Below are positions 1 to 10,438 of a stretch of DNA of 64,000 bases, piece after piece (within the stretch, counting starts at the first letter, position 1; every line of letters starts with the position of its first letter). Under the pieces are notes generated by a model. It searched no databases. It worked only from the letters and a program-made list of their open reading frames with translations, and was not told the origin of the DNA. Made by a program: the position numbers and the translations under genes. The stretch is from contig QRFJ01002088.1 of NCBI GenBank assembly GCA_006176705.1, positions 62,001-126,000 of the forward strand, in the 5' to 3' direction. The stretch comes from Cocos nucifera. Lineage: Eukaryota; Streptophyta; Magnoliopsida; Arecales; Arecaceae.

Positions 1-398
1 TTGAAATAAAAGTAGTTATCCCAAAAGAGCTCAAACTTCTATCAGCATGAGTTGTGGCGTTCAATGAGCAGTGGAACTGACAGGATCTTAAGGTTAATCC
101 CAACTTATTGATAGAAAAAAGAAAAGAAGCTCAAGTTTGGATGGCAGCCTACAAGCAGAAAGTAGCCCATCACTACAACTCTAAGGTCAGAAGCAAAGTA
201 TTCAAAGTAGGAGACTTGGTACTCTGGTGTGCAGCTGTATCACAACCTTAGAACCAAGGAAAGCTCGCACCAAATTGGAAAGGCCCATATGAAGTTAAGG
301 AAGTCGTTTGGCCCAAAACTTATTACTTGAAAGAGCTCAGAGGGGCAACACTCCTGCAACCTTGAAATTCGAAGAACTTGCGAATGTATTACCAGTAA
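1..398 (+). pseudogene. Ty3/gypsy integrase C-terminal remnant
   Basis: Plus-strand translation with several stops gives the C-terminal end of a gypsy integrase. Recognisable parts are the KVFKVGDLVLW stretch near 196-230 and the GKLAPNWKGPYEV stretch near 258-296, which are typical of the SH3-like tail that binds DNA during insertion. A short tail rich in Leu and Tyr follows and ends at a TAA at 396-398. Reverse transcriptase and the integrase core would lie upstream, outside the window. Stops and frame changes show it is dead. It gives the orientation of the first Tat-like element: its polyprotein is on the plus strand and its LTR follows at 4976. Confidence 0.75.
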
Positions 399-504
399 GC
401 TTACCTCAATAAAATTTTCTCATTTCAATATCTCTATCCTTTGGTGCAAAATTATATATGATAGGACATGGCTTAACCGAACTTCATTTCTGAACAAAGA
501 CAAA

Positions 505-1130
505 GACCTCCGATAGTGTAAGACAGAAGGAGGGGAGAGGCCCTTTCAATGGTCCTTTTATGCCCCTACTATCCTATTAGGAATAGGAGGAGAACCTCAT
601 CCTAACATGAGCGAAATGAAGACCTTCGATCGTGTAAGATAGGAGGAAGGGAGAGGCCCTTTCAATGATCCTTTTGCACCCCTATTGTCCTATTAGGAAT
701 ATGAGGAGAACCTCATCCTAACATGAGCGAAACAAAGACCTCTGATCATATAAAATAGGAGGAAAGGAGAGGCCCTTTCGATGGCCCTTTTGTGCCCCTA
801 CTGTCCTGTTAGGAACAGAAAGAGAACCTCATCCTAACATGAGCAAAACAAAGACCTCCAACCGTATAAGATAGGAGGAGAAGAGAGGCCCTTCCAATGG
901 CCCTTTTGTACCCCTACTGCCCAATTAGGAATAGAAGGAGAACCTCATTCTAACATAAGCAAAATGAAGACCTTCGGTTACTTAAGACAGGAGGGGAGAG
1001 GCCCCTACGATAGCCCTTCAGGTGCCCCCACTAATCATGTCAGGAATAGGAGGAGAACATCATCTTGACACGAATGAAGACCTCCAATCACTTAAGATGG
1101 GAGGAAGATCTCATCCTAACAAAGAGACAA
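505..1130 (+). repeat. 116-bp tandem repeat, about 5.5 copies
   Basis: A unit beginning GACCTYCGAT recurs at 505, 621, 737, 853, 969 and 1079, giving periods of 116, 116, 116, 116 and 110 bp. Each unit carries a GGAGAGGCCCTTTC-like block, a TATTAGGAATAGGAGGAGAACCTCAT-like block and a CTAACATGAGCGAAA-like block, with degeneracy rising to the right. It lies directly after the integrase remnant and before the antisense ORF, a place where Tat-lineage gypsy elements commonly carry tandem arrays. No coding potential is seen. Confidence 0.9.
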
Positions 1131-1592
1131 AGAAAAACCAACCCTATTAGGAACATGAAAAAGACCTCATCCTGATAGGGGGAGAGGGTCAAAGCCAACT
1201 ATATCAAGAATAGGAGGAGAACCTCATGCTAACATGATGAAGATCTCTGATAGGAGAAGAACACCCTCCAATGATTATTTCGATAAAAGATGAGGCGAAG
1301 AAAATGGCAAGAACAATAGACGACAAATATGGGCAAGATAAAGAGACAATTGAGGAAAACTTCATTCTATTAAAAACTAGAGTCTGTTACAAAGGTCCAT
1401 AAGACCCTGTCCAAAAAAAAAAAGAGAGAAGAGTGGAGAAAAAGTAAAATAAATAAAGTCCTAAGAGGGCTCGAAATCCTCAGACTTCGGGCTATCGATC
1501 CCTGCCATTGCCAAAGATTGCTTCAAACTGATGATTTCTTCTTTAAGTTCTCTCTTTTTCAGTAGACTCTCCATAAGTAATCTATCAGCCCA
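1131..1592. other. Spacer with degenerate repeat traces
   Basis: Partial echoes of the 116-bp unit (for example AGGAGGAGAACCTCAT near 1210) continue to about 1270. Purine-rich sequence with an A-rich run at about 1413-1425 follows. No gene is seen. It forms the region between the repeat array and the 3' end of the antisense ORF. Confidence 0.5.
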
Positions 1593-4353
1593 CTAAAAAT
1601 TGTCCTTGGACTCCCACAAGTGCCTTCTTTGGACCTCCGAGTCAGCCTTCGCATCCTTAATGGCTTGATTCTCATATGTCATTTGGATCTTCAACTGTTG
1701 AAGTTCGGCCTTATCCTTCTCGTATGATACTGAAAGATCACTGAAGGATTTCTTTAAAGAAGCAAATTGCTTCAACTCTCTGCTAACACCGGCCTGCTGG
1801 CTATCGACTAACTGCCTCCGAAGATGGGTCACTTTGTCTCTAGCCACCTTAAGCTTGCGCTCAAGTTTAGTCTTTTTTTCCGCCCAGCATACTCTGTAAC
1901 TATTGTGCCAAGCTTTGGTATCTTGAAGTTGCTTTTGGAGTTTCAAAAATTTCTTCGACTAATCCCAGTCATACCGCACCTTCTTAAAAGACCATGGTGA
2001 GCTCCCTTCTAACAGTAAAATTTTTTCTTTTGCCGTGTTAAGCTTAACTTCAAGGGAGTTGGCTTTGGCTGTTAAAGACTAAGTCTTCTCACTGATGCGC
2101 TTTTTGATCTCTTCGAGCTCAACTTCAAAATTTCTTTTCTTTCTGATATAATCCAAAGAATCCTTTTTGAGCACTTGATGCAAGCAAGTAACCTCGATCA
2201 TTAACTTTGAGTAGCTTTTTCTCAAATTTGAAGTTCACCTTCAAACTTCTTTAACTTCTTTTTCAACTGATGAACTTTCTTTTCCATGTTTTAGCAATGG
2301 ATCTTAAAGGGATGCACTCAGATAGCAATGCAGCTTCGGTCAAAAAAGGAGGGTCAGGGCTTTGCTCATCATTGGAGTTTTGAATAATAAATACCATAAT
2401 ATGAGTATGAAATTTAATTCACTTTCATTGCATTAATGAAATATTTGAATACATTGAAAGAAAAAAAGGAAAAGTACAAGTCATCAAAAGTTTTCGACCT
2501 TGATCGGTAAAGTAGCAGATGAGGTCGATACAGGAGTAGGCTCAGGGACTGTAGCTATAGGTTCAGAAGCTTCAGGGGTAAGCTTGATGGCGGGAGAGGC
2601 AGCACCAGCATTGGAGGGACCGACTTCTTCACTGGGTTCATCCATCAGAAGGTTGAGGTCTACCTCGAAAAAATTTTTTGCAACCCTTCTCATGTAGATC
2701 TCAAACCCCTCCAAGAAAGCTTCCTTAGCGAAAGCAATCTTGATATCTTCCATGGCTTTGGAAGACTTGAAGGTCTCGACAGCACACTCCTTCTCGACAT
2801 CAACCTCCTCTTCAGCCTTCCTCCTCTTATCCTTAGAAAGGGTTAAGGCCACCTTCAACCCCATCGAAGCCTCCTCCTCCCTCCACAATGCCTCCTGAAG
2901 GTGCTCGACCTCTACGGCTTATGTCTTGAAGGCCACCTTCAAGCTATCGACCTCAGCCCAAATCCTCTCAGTCTCTATCTGAGCCTCCTGTAGAGCTTTG
3001 GAAGCCTCAGCTTGGCGAAGATCAGCTACCCTCGAATGAGCAAACAAGTAATGCCCCAGCTATAGAACTGAAAGAGCTTAAGTTAGAACTTTGAAAGTAC
3101 ATCCTTCATTCTAACAAGCTCAAAAGAGTTGGTTATCTCTAGATAAGTGGCAAAGGATTCATCGAACCTCTTCGTGTTCTCCTTTCGGACCCTCCTGGTC
3201 GACCAAGGAACCCTGCTGGCCAGAGCTCTCATCGCTAGAGTGCCCAACCTTCCTCCTGACCTTCTTCGCAATGGCATTCTTCTCATTCTTCTTCCTCTTG
3301 CCTGTTACTTCTCCCCACTCAAGGGGTGCAGAGGGAGCAACTTCACCAAGCACATCTGGACTCAATGCTACCGCATCAGACTCTAGGGCAGACACTATCT
3401 GGATCAGCATGGCCGAGGTTGGTTCTTCAACACAAACCTTCTTTGATGGTTTCCCAATGGCACTACCCTTCCTCTTAAGGGACTGGATCTCTTTCATCAA
3501 GTGGTTTCGCTCTTCAAGAGTCATTTTTATGATAGAAAAAGTTAAAGTTAGAAAAAAAAGAAAGCAATGTACAATTGGCAGGTCGTGGAGGACTTCCAAT
3601 CAGGTCAAGAGGATTGAGATTGAGGATAAATAAGATCTGATCATCCAGGAGTTTGGAGATTGGGAGAGCTGGGTAGTTCTTTAGTCTGTCGATCGAGTCT
3701 CGATCTTCTTTCTCAAGCCTGGAAGCTCGACGAATTGAATCCTTTATTTCCCTCCAAGAAGGAAGTCCTAGTTCTAAGGAAGGACACAAAACAATAATGA
3801 ATTTCTCCTTCCAGTTGTGAATGGAAGAAGGGGCATCCTTAAGCAACCCCTTCTTGCCAAACTGAGGACAGACATACCCCCAATTTTTGACGATGGGGTG
3901 ATGTTTGAAGGTGAAAAAATTATGGAACAAAAAAATGGTAGGTCGGACATCGGCCATAATACCCAAAGAGAGAAATCCTATAATAAATCTAAGTGAGTTC
4001 AGCGCCATAGCAACAAAGAAAATGTTCAAAAACTTAAACATGTCAACTACAAAAGGAGGTATGGGTAGCCGGAGTCCTGCATGGAGGGTTTCGACATACA
4101 AGCAAGTTCAGCCTAAGGGAGGAGAGCAGGCTCGGTCGCTAGGGCCAAGAAGTTCAAGCTAACATTCAGAAGGAATTTCAAATTGGTTCCTGATCAAAGA
4201 AAGGTCTTCATGCTGAAGTCTATGGGAGATGGTATCGAGAATGAATGGAGGTTGGGACACTTCTACAGGTTCGGGGCCCTTATAGGATAGATCCATCAAT
4301 GCTAGATGAGTCGAACTCTCGAAATAAGTTGACCAAGATCCTTCGATGGACAT
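1593..4353 (-). pseudogene. Antisense additional ORF of a Tat-like gypsy element (gypsy-type transposon domain)
   Basis: Read on the minus strand, the ATG is at 4353-4351. The first block (to 4159) has the FILDTISHRLQHEDLSLIR segment. A second block (4101-3514, 195 aa) carries the plant gypsy-type transposon domain (Pfam PF04195-like), recognisable from LRLPIPPFVVDMF, LRFIIGFLSLG and FFTFKHHPIVKNWGYVC. Lys/Glu-rich segments follow (3599-3159, 2888-2484), then a coiled-coil-like tail (1946-1593, rich in Leu, Lys and Glu). Stops and frame changes separate the blocks, and introns may explain some breaks. Tat-lineage elements are known to carry such additional ORFs opposite to pol, between pol and the 3' LTR, exactly as here. 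The role is unknown. A second copy starts at 49449 on the plus strand with the same start-codon context. Confidence 0.7.
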
Positions 4354-4961
4354 ATGGATCAAACTAAGTTAGAAAAACCTCCAAAAAATCAAGAAAAATA
4401 AGACTCAAGACTTTCCTAAAGAAACTAAATAGACAAAGATGCCAAAAAACATAGGAATAATCAGTAGGAGGGTTCAGGGACTAACCTAAATCTATTGGAA
4501 AAAATGGAGAGATGGCGAGCTCGATGAAAATTGAATGGGAGAACCCTTGAGAATTGAGGGAGATGATGAAAAACACTAGCACTCCAGAGTAGGAAGAAGA
4601 TGAAGATCAGAAGAAAAAGAGAGAAAACTTGGGTGAACTGAAATCCTAAAGAAAAAAGATGAGCTTAAATAGCTGCAAGAGTCTGAGGCAACCATGATTG
4701 CAGGTCTTCATTGACCAACCTCAGGTCGACACGTATCCTGTTCCTCATGATAGAGGATTGGCAACGGACAGAACCATAATTGCACTATACCTTGGGTAGC
4801 ACTTCAGCGAGAATTTCATAAATTATCTTTTTAGGTCACCTCGTATTTGTGAAGTTTCGGAGCCAACATGGTAAAAGCCAAAACTTTCTTTCCAACAGGT
4901 GCGAAGAGCAGAAAAGGACTTCAACATTCTCATTTCTTTACTTCCTTCGAATTTCAAACTC
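4354..4961 (-). promoter_or_regulatory. Upstream region of the antisense ORF with a TATA-like box
   Basis: About 600 bp between the antisense ORF start and the LTR. On the minus strand a GCTATTTAAGC motif (4673-4663) could be a TATA box about 310 bp before the ATG. The CT-rich leader on that strand resembles the leader of the second copy at 49218-49448. No gene is seen. Promoter activity is inference. Confidence 0.4.
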
Positions 4962-4973
4962 GACAGTAGGGGG
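4962..4973 (+). other. Polypurine tract of the Tat-like element
   Basis: GACAGTAGGGGG followed by CT sits directly before the inferred LTR start. Position and composition fit the priming site for plus-strand DNA synthesis. Confidence 0.6.
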
Positions 4974-4975
4974 CT

Positions 4976-6242
4976 TATATTAGGGATAAACCCTCACCTG
5001 TCAAAGTTTGATAGAATGCCAGGTCTTGAGGTGACCTCATCCGACAACAACAACCATGACCGACTTCAACCTGTAAAGAATCCCTGCTTCGCGCCAAGGC
5101 TGCAGATCTCCAACATGGACTTGCAAGCTGACTTCCTCAGTTCTGATCGCCAGCTTTTTTAGAAGACTCCAAAACCTACAAGGTGTTGTGGATTTCATCC
5201 AGACAGGCTTGAACAGTGATGACAGCCCTCTAAGCAATTAAGTATTCAATCCCAGTGCAATATGGCCTGTCTAATCTTGAAGCTGCTTGAACTCCTCCCC
5301 AACTAGAACTTTCCCAGGTTGTTCGATCTTGATCTGCAGAGCTACACCCTGGATGAACTTCTACAATATGCAGTGAGTGGTAGGTCTTTGGATTCTTGCA
5401 CAAAGAACCTTGGATGTGCAAGCAAAAGGACCTCAGCATCAATCTTTAGTTCTATGAATACCAATGAACGCACAGACAATCTTGGAGACATCCGAACCTC
5501 TTTTAAACTGCTATCTCCTCCAAGTTGGACTCCTCTAGTCAGACTCCATTCGGATGATCTCCGCTGGTTGTCCTCCTTTAGGATGACCTCCCCCAGTCAG
5601 ATTTCCTTCTAGACGAACTCCTTCCAGTAGTTAGGCAAGCTCTCTTTGGTCGACCTTCTTTCGATCGACCTTCTTCTGGCCACCCAAAAGGACCTCATCA
5701 TTTGCATAAATCCAACTACCAGCTTAGTACAAGCCAACCCACATATGGGCAACCTTAAAAGGAGTCCAAACATTTTTGAAAATATTATGGCTCGAAGTTT
5801 TTCACTGCCAACACCTGCTCCCTCCAAACTTCAACTATTAAATTCCAATGAACCGATAAGTCATAACAAAGGACACTGCTCTCGGCTGGCATGTCATGAC
5901 AATGGACACCACCTTTCATAACAAACTCCACGTGGCCTCAAACGGCCCACTACTAGATGGTTATGACTGTCACTATCAATTTATTATATACTTCATCTAT
6001 AAAAAAAATCCTCCAGATATATTTTTCTCCGAGCTTCCATTCTCCTCCCCATTACTCTACCTCTAAATTTTTTGAGCACTCCATTTTTGTTAGCCAGAAG
6101 AGCTGGCTTGATCGTCAAAGTATCCTGCTAGAGCCAGTACCCCTAACTCTAGTCAGGACATCTATTTTGTAGGTTTCCAATGGTGACCTCATCTTCTCCA
6201 GTGCCGGCCCTATTCCAGCATCAATCAGATTCTGCACCAATA
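4976..6242 (+). repeat. 3' LTR of the Tat-like gypsy element
   Basis: The left edge follows the polypurine tract and its TG appears mutated to TA. The right edge is TGCACCAATA, defined by the inverted copy that begins TGTTGGTGCA at 12053. The two copies align over at least 250 bp near this end, including a shared TTTGAGCACTCCATTT block and a TTTTGTAGGT block. A TATA box (TCTATAAAA) lies near 5996-6004. The 5' part is rich in CAGACTCC/GACCTCC-type short repeats that match the repeats at 12640-13005 on the other strand. Confidence 0.65.
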
Positions 6243-8233
6243 GTAAAGTTTTTCATTACATCTAGGTTATTGGATTCAAACTAATTGATGATTATGAGTC
6301 AGTAGAGAGTACTTAGAAGAATAAAATTTGATAATCTATGCTATCAAGATAGACTCCTAACAAATAAATCTTATCCTAAATTTTATAAAAAATCTAAAAA
6401 GAAGTGTTTTGATAAAAGAGCTAGAAAAATTTCTAAAGATAAAATAGAAATAGCTCTTTTGATGAAATATTCGAGGACTTATCCAAGAAAGAATACTAAA
6501 GAAATCGAATATCTTTTGATGAATCGATGCCATTCTGGAGAGGATCGAGTGAGCTTAATAAATACCAATTTGGAAGAATCTTTGGACAGCTTGGATCATT
6601 CAGATTGTAAAACAAAAATTCCTAAAAGATATTCTTTGGATGAATCTTCCAATCTTGGTGATGCCTGTGATCTCTAGAAGAACTATTTAGGAAATAATTT
6701 CTAACAGAAAATAGGATAACCTTACCCAAGAAAGAGCTAAGGTTATTTGAGGAAGACTCTAATGAAGAAATAGTAGAAGCTTCACTAATTAATATAAAGG
6801 GGTATCTAAATTCTATCATGAAGAGTCTCACTTCAACCTGCTCAGAAAAGTAGTTGAAGTAAAATACTTAAATGAATTATCCCTCATAACTAGAGACTCT
6901 AAGCTAGGAAAAAATAAGTTCAAACTTAGTTTAAGTAGAAAATAATTAAAATTGATAATCAATCATAAGACCTTAGACGAGTTACTCCAATGGTTAAAAC
7001 ACCAAACCCCATGTAGACAAAAAATAGTAAAATAGATTAGAGGGGCCCGATGTTATTCTAAATGTCTTACAATATTGAATTATAAAATGATTCAAGTCTT
7101 TCTACTTTATTCTAACTTTTCAATAATATATCTCTATAACAAATAATATTGGAGTTCTCTACAATATTTTTTTAGAAAAATAATCAGAAGTAGACTTATA
7201 ATACCTATGATAAAAATAAAACCACTTCAAGTAAATATTTAGACAGAAGATAAAATCCTTCCATTAGAGCTAGTTCTAAAACTAGCTAAAATACTCTTAA
7301 GAGAAGAACTATTATATGAATTTTGGAAGTATCTTGATAATATTGCAAATCTTTAAATTGACATTACAAAAAATCTTCTCTAGCGAAACTTCAATATAAC
7401 CATAATCTTTAAGTTTGGAGAATCTTATTGGAACAATGATGGCATAATCTTATCTCCAACAAGCTTATTCAATAAGATTTTAGATAGGGATCTAAGGTCA
7501 GAACGAGATTTAATTCCACATCCTTATATCTTTGATAAAGACATTATTTTCTAATTTGAGCATGAATGTTCTTCCTTCTTTAATCCTAGACTTTCCCTAG
7601 AATACTATTCTCTTATCAAAAGGTTATGGCGATCTCATGCATTCAATTAGAAAATGAATTTTTCTAAAATCTTTTATGAACTTGGTAAATTATATGGTAA
7701 AGTTAGAAAACACTTTCAAAAAATAAAAAAAATATTAAAATTGCCAGGAAAAGGTCTACAAATAAGTCTTCTAATTGGATAGACCACTCTCTTTAACCTT
7801 TGCGGTCTAAGAATTACACTTCTCTCTTTACAAGGTAAGCTCATCCTATAAAGAATAAAATCTAAAAAACTAACTTTATTACCTTTTAACAGGAAATCAA
7901 CTTAAAAGAATATCCATATCTAGGAGAGACGACTATCCAATATGAATCATGGCAAAGGTAAGATACTAAACCAGAAAACTCTTCAAACTTCTCCCTCTAC
8001 ATAAGTTCAGATTACCCTCAATGAAAAAATAATAATTAAAGAAAGGAGGTCTGGAGTCTGGAAAAAAGCTCAAGAAGTTTTAACCCCAGAACTTCAAGAA
8101 ATTATCATTGAAAAAATCATTTAGCCTAATGAAGTCAAAGAGATATTCTGATAGCTCCATCTCTACCTCATTATAGATTGGTGTTGGTCGAAGCTCTTTA
8201 TTCCAAAATTTTAATGTCAACTCGACCAAACCA
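6243..8233 (+). pseudogene. Decayed coding region, part of a pararetrovirus-like segment
   Basis: The protein family is not recognised. Plus-strand reading gives long stretches broken mainly by isolated stops. An open patch of 72 codons lies at 6459-6677. A frame from about 7251 to 7780 shows only a handful of stops, several of which (such as TAG in a TGG-like context) could come from cytosine deamination. Products are rich in Lys, Ile, Leu and Glu, as is the neighbouring ORF at 8234. It lies upstream of the movement-protein-like ORF and may be the N-terminal part of the same polyprotein. The left edge is the Tat-like LTR. Confidence 0.4.
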
Positions 8234-8893
8234 ATGGTCAGAGCTTTTTATAAAGCACTTATCAAGCTAGCAACTATCAATTGCTCCTATCCAATGGATA
8301 TGTTCCCAGATATTGTTTCTACTATGTTAAGACAACTTGGAAAAGATGCAAGAACCCTACAAATAATAATCTACAGTGGAATCGAAGGGAGAAGGATAGA
8401 AAAAATTATCTATCCTTTTCAAATCTATTGCATCTCTTTGTTTGAAGGAGGAAATCATGCTTATACCATTAGTGAAGATCAAATTATGTATATGGAAGGA
8501 TTTGATTCAGAAGGTTATATCAACTATACTAAAGTCTACTGGACAGCCAAGAAGTTTCAAGAAAAAAGATGCTGGATAGATGGAAGAATATGGGTGACTA
8601 CAAACTTGCCAATAACTATTCCTGAAAGAAAAGAAGACACCTGGGATATTTTACTAAGCTCAGAAAATTATCCTAAAAAAGTAAAATATGAACTACAATA
8701 TTCTAAAGGAAGCATCCAAAGAAAGCATCATGAAGCAGGCTCTCCTAATTATGAATATTCCAATACTGAAGACAACAAATTTGAAGACATGCTAGAATTC
8801 ACTCATCTCTTTAAAGAAGATCTCAACCAATTGGAAGACATGCCCAAATTTGCCCATCTATTTGAAGAAGATCTAACTTCTCCAGAAAGATAG
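8234..8893 (+). CDS. Possible caulimovirid movement-protein-like ORF
   Basis: A 219-codon open frame ending at TAG 8891-8893; the true start may lie further upstream because the preceding region is also degraded coding sequence. Near residues 8-50 it reads ALIKLATINCSYPMDMFPD followed by a spaced Leu/Ile pattern, which resembles the central block of 30K-superfamily movement proteins of Caulimoviridae (a small-residue/Asn turn, then FPD, then alternating hydrophobics). The C-terminus has two near-repeats of a KFAHLFEEDL-type motif. Movement proteins carry viral genomes through plasmodesmata. The match is by eye and weak. It is followed at once by a (TA)n tract and a promoter-like region, as the last ORF before a viral intergenic region would be. 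Confidence 0.4.
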   Translation: MVRAFYKALIKLATINCSYPMDMFPDIVSTMLRQLGKDARTLQIIIYSGIEGRRIEKIIYPFQIYCISLFEGGNHAYTISEDQIMYMEGFDSEGYINYTKVYWTAKKFQEKRCWIDGRIWVTTNLPITIPERKEDTWDILLSSENYPKKVKYELQYSKGSIQRKHHEAGSPNYEYSNTEDNKFEDMLEFTHLFKEDLNQLEDMPKFAHLFEEDLTSPER

Positions 8894-8909
8894 ATATCAA
8901 TCTATCTAT

Positions 8910-8913
<4 letters not shown>

Positions 8914-9005
<92 letters not shown>
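8914..9005. repeat. (TA)n microsatellite, about 46 units
   Basis: Nearly uninterrupted TA dinucleotides lie between the end of the movement-protein-like ORF and the intergenic promoter. Endogenous pararetroviruses of plants are often reported next to or within TA-rich simple repeats. Confidence 0.95.
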
Positions 9006-9007
<2 letters not shown>

Positions 9008-9017
9008 TTACTAACCC

Positions 9018-9037
9018 TCTACCAAAACTTTGGTAGA
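9018..9037. other. Perfect short inverted repeat
   Basis: TCTACCAAA and TTTGGTAGA form 9-bp perfect arms separated by 2 bp, placed 12 bp after the (TA)n tract. It could form a hairpin or cruciform. Its function is unknown. Confidence 0.7.
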
Positions 9038-9202
9038 ATGCTTTCTTATAGGTACTACTCTGTTACTATGGCCAAAAAAGATCATTACTACTCAACTAAT
9101 AAATAATCAGAGGCCGACAAAAGCTATCAATCGGTCTACAAAAAAACTTTAGAAATGACAAGTTATGGCCTACAGTACTCTTGAAGTGATGTTTAATGAT
9201 CT

Positions 9203-9361
9203 ACAGGAAGATTCTTGACAAGCACAACTACAGAAAGATTCTCTGACAAAAGGAACTATAGGAAAAGAAATTTATAGGAAGATCTGGACTTCATTCAGCT
9301 TCAAATCCACAGACTCCAAACCAAGTGAAGTCCGCATTGTTCCTTTCTCATCTATAAATAG
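9203..9361 (+). promoter_or_regulatory. Intergenic promoter with TATA box
   Basis: CTATAAATAGAGG at 9352-9364 is a clear TATA box. Upstream, three near-direct repeats of CTACAGGAAGATTC type start near 9204, 9230 and 9257 and could be enhancer-like. A pregenomic-RNA promoter is expected between the last and first ORFs of a pararetrovirus, which fits this place. No caulimovirid tRNA-Met primer site (TGGTATCAGAGC) was found nearby, so the assignment stays tentative. Confidence 0.5.
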
Positions 9362-10438
9362 AGGGGAAGGGCTTCAGCTGGAGGAGGAGGTGGAGTGAGC
9401 GGTCGATAGCCTAAGCGACCGAAGTGTGGGAAGGATCCACCTAGAGAGTTGAGAGTCTCTTCTCTTCTCTCTCTTGCTACTTCTCAAAGCTAAGGCAGAG
9501 CTTCTCTTTCTTTCTTCCTCTCTTCTCCTTCCCTTTTTTCTTCTTTCCTTCTCTTCTTCCCTTCCTTTCTTTCCTTCTGTTTTTCTCTTCATCATTTCTT
9601 CTCATCTTCTTTCTTCATTATCTCTTCTTCCATCTCATCTCATATTTTCCACTTCCTCACTCTGACATCCACTACGTCCATTACCATACAAATGTCCTCC
9701 ACCACATAATCTCCACATAATCCTCCATTTCATCCTAATCTTCCACTTTTTTCATCTATAGAAACTTCCTCTTGCATCTTCCTTGGACATCTTCAGAAGA
9801 AGGATCCAAAACCTTCATCTCTTCTCTTCTTTCCATTCCCTCTTCATTCCTCTTCCCTTCTACTATTCATCTTCTTTTTCTGAGGAAAAACTCTTGCCAA
9901 AGCTCTCTTGTAAATATGTAAGTAAGTGTGCTTAGTGTGTGATTAGCATATATTAGCTTGTATTAAGCATGCTTGGCATCTCTTGTATGTAAATATGTTA
10001 GTTTGAGCTTGTATGGTGTACTTTTAAGCTTTCTTCATCACTAATGTAAGTATTGTTATGTAAATAAAGGTTACTTTTCTTTATAATTAGTTTTTAATTC
10101 ATATTACTGTTCATAGTTACTATTTAGCATTGTAGCTTGGTACTATAGTAGAAACCACTATACAGTATTCTTTTGGTTTACTTTTAAATTAGAAAAAGCC
10201 AAAAAATATTTAGTTGTTAGTTTATTTTAAATCTAAAAAAAATAAAAATGATCTCCCTCTTTAGTTAGTTTATGTGAGTTTGTCTAGTCATTTGTATGAG
10301 TCTGTCTAGTCTATTTATTTTTACTATTTGTATGTCCATCTTATGTTGTGAGGGTGAGGTATGGCTGGTATTGTCCAATCTCTCTTTGCTCGCACAACTT
10401 GGCCTGAGGATGGTGAGTAACCTCTCTTTCTAAAGACA
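9362..10438 (+). other. Long leader with CT-rich tract and poly(A) signal
   Basis: About 1.08 kb between the TATA box and the first ORF. A strongly CT-rich tract lies at 9455-9660 and again at 9810-9890. An AATAAA hexamer at 10063-10068 lies about 700 bp after the TATA box. Caulimovirids place a poly(A) signal downstream of their promoter so that the RNA is terminally redundant. Open frames inside the CT-rich tract are low-complexity and not believed. Confidence 0.45.
10361..10420 (+). CDS. Short leader ORF with an overlapping splice-donor-like site
   Basis: An ATG in GGTATGGCTGG context opens 19 codons ending at TAA 10418-10420, only 18 bp before the next ATG at 10439. The end of the ORF overlaps TG|GTGAGT (GT at 10413), a good match to a plant 5' splice site. 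Short ORFs just before the first large ORF are typical of pararetroviral leaders, and some members also use splicing. Whether this one is translated or spliced is inference. Confidence 0.3.
   Translation: MAGIVQSLFARTTWPEDGE

Noticed and set aside
505..1130. CRISPR-like array
   Set aside because: Repeats are directly tandem without unique spacers, and the genome is clearly a plant's.
8234..8893. A host plant gene at 8234-8893
   Set aside because: Surrounded by equally AT-rich decayed coding sequence and followed by (TA)n and a viral-like intergenic region. No host family was recognised.
9374..9665. Open frames on both strands in the leader at 9374-9665
   Set aside because: Low-complexity CT-rich sequence giving Ser/Leu/Phe or Lys/Arg/Glu runs, with no motif.
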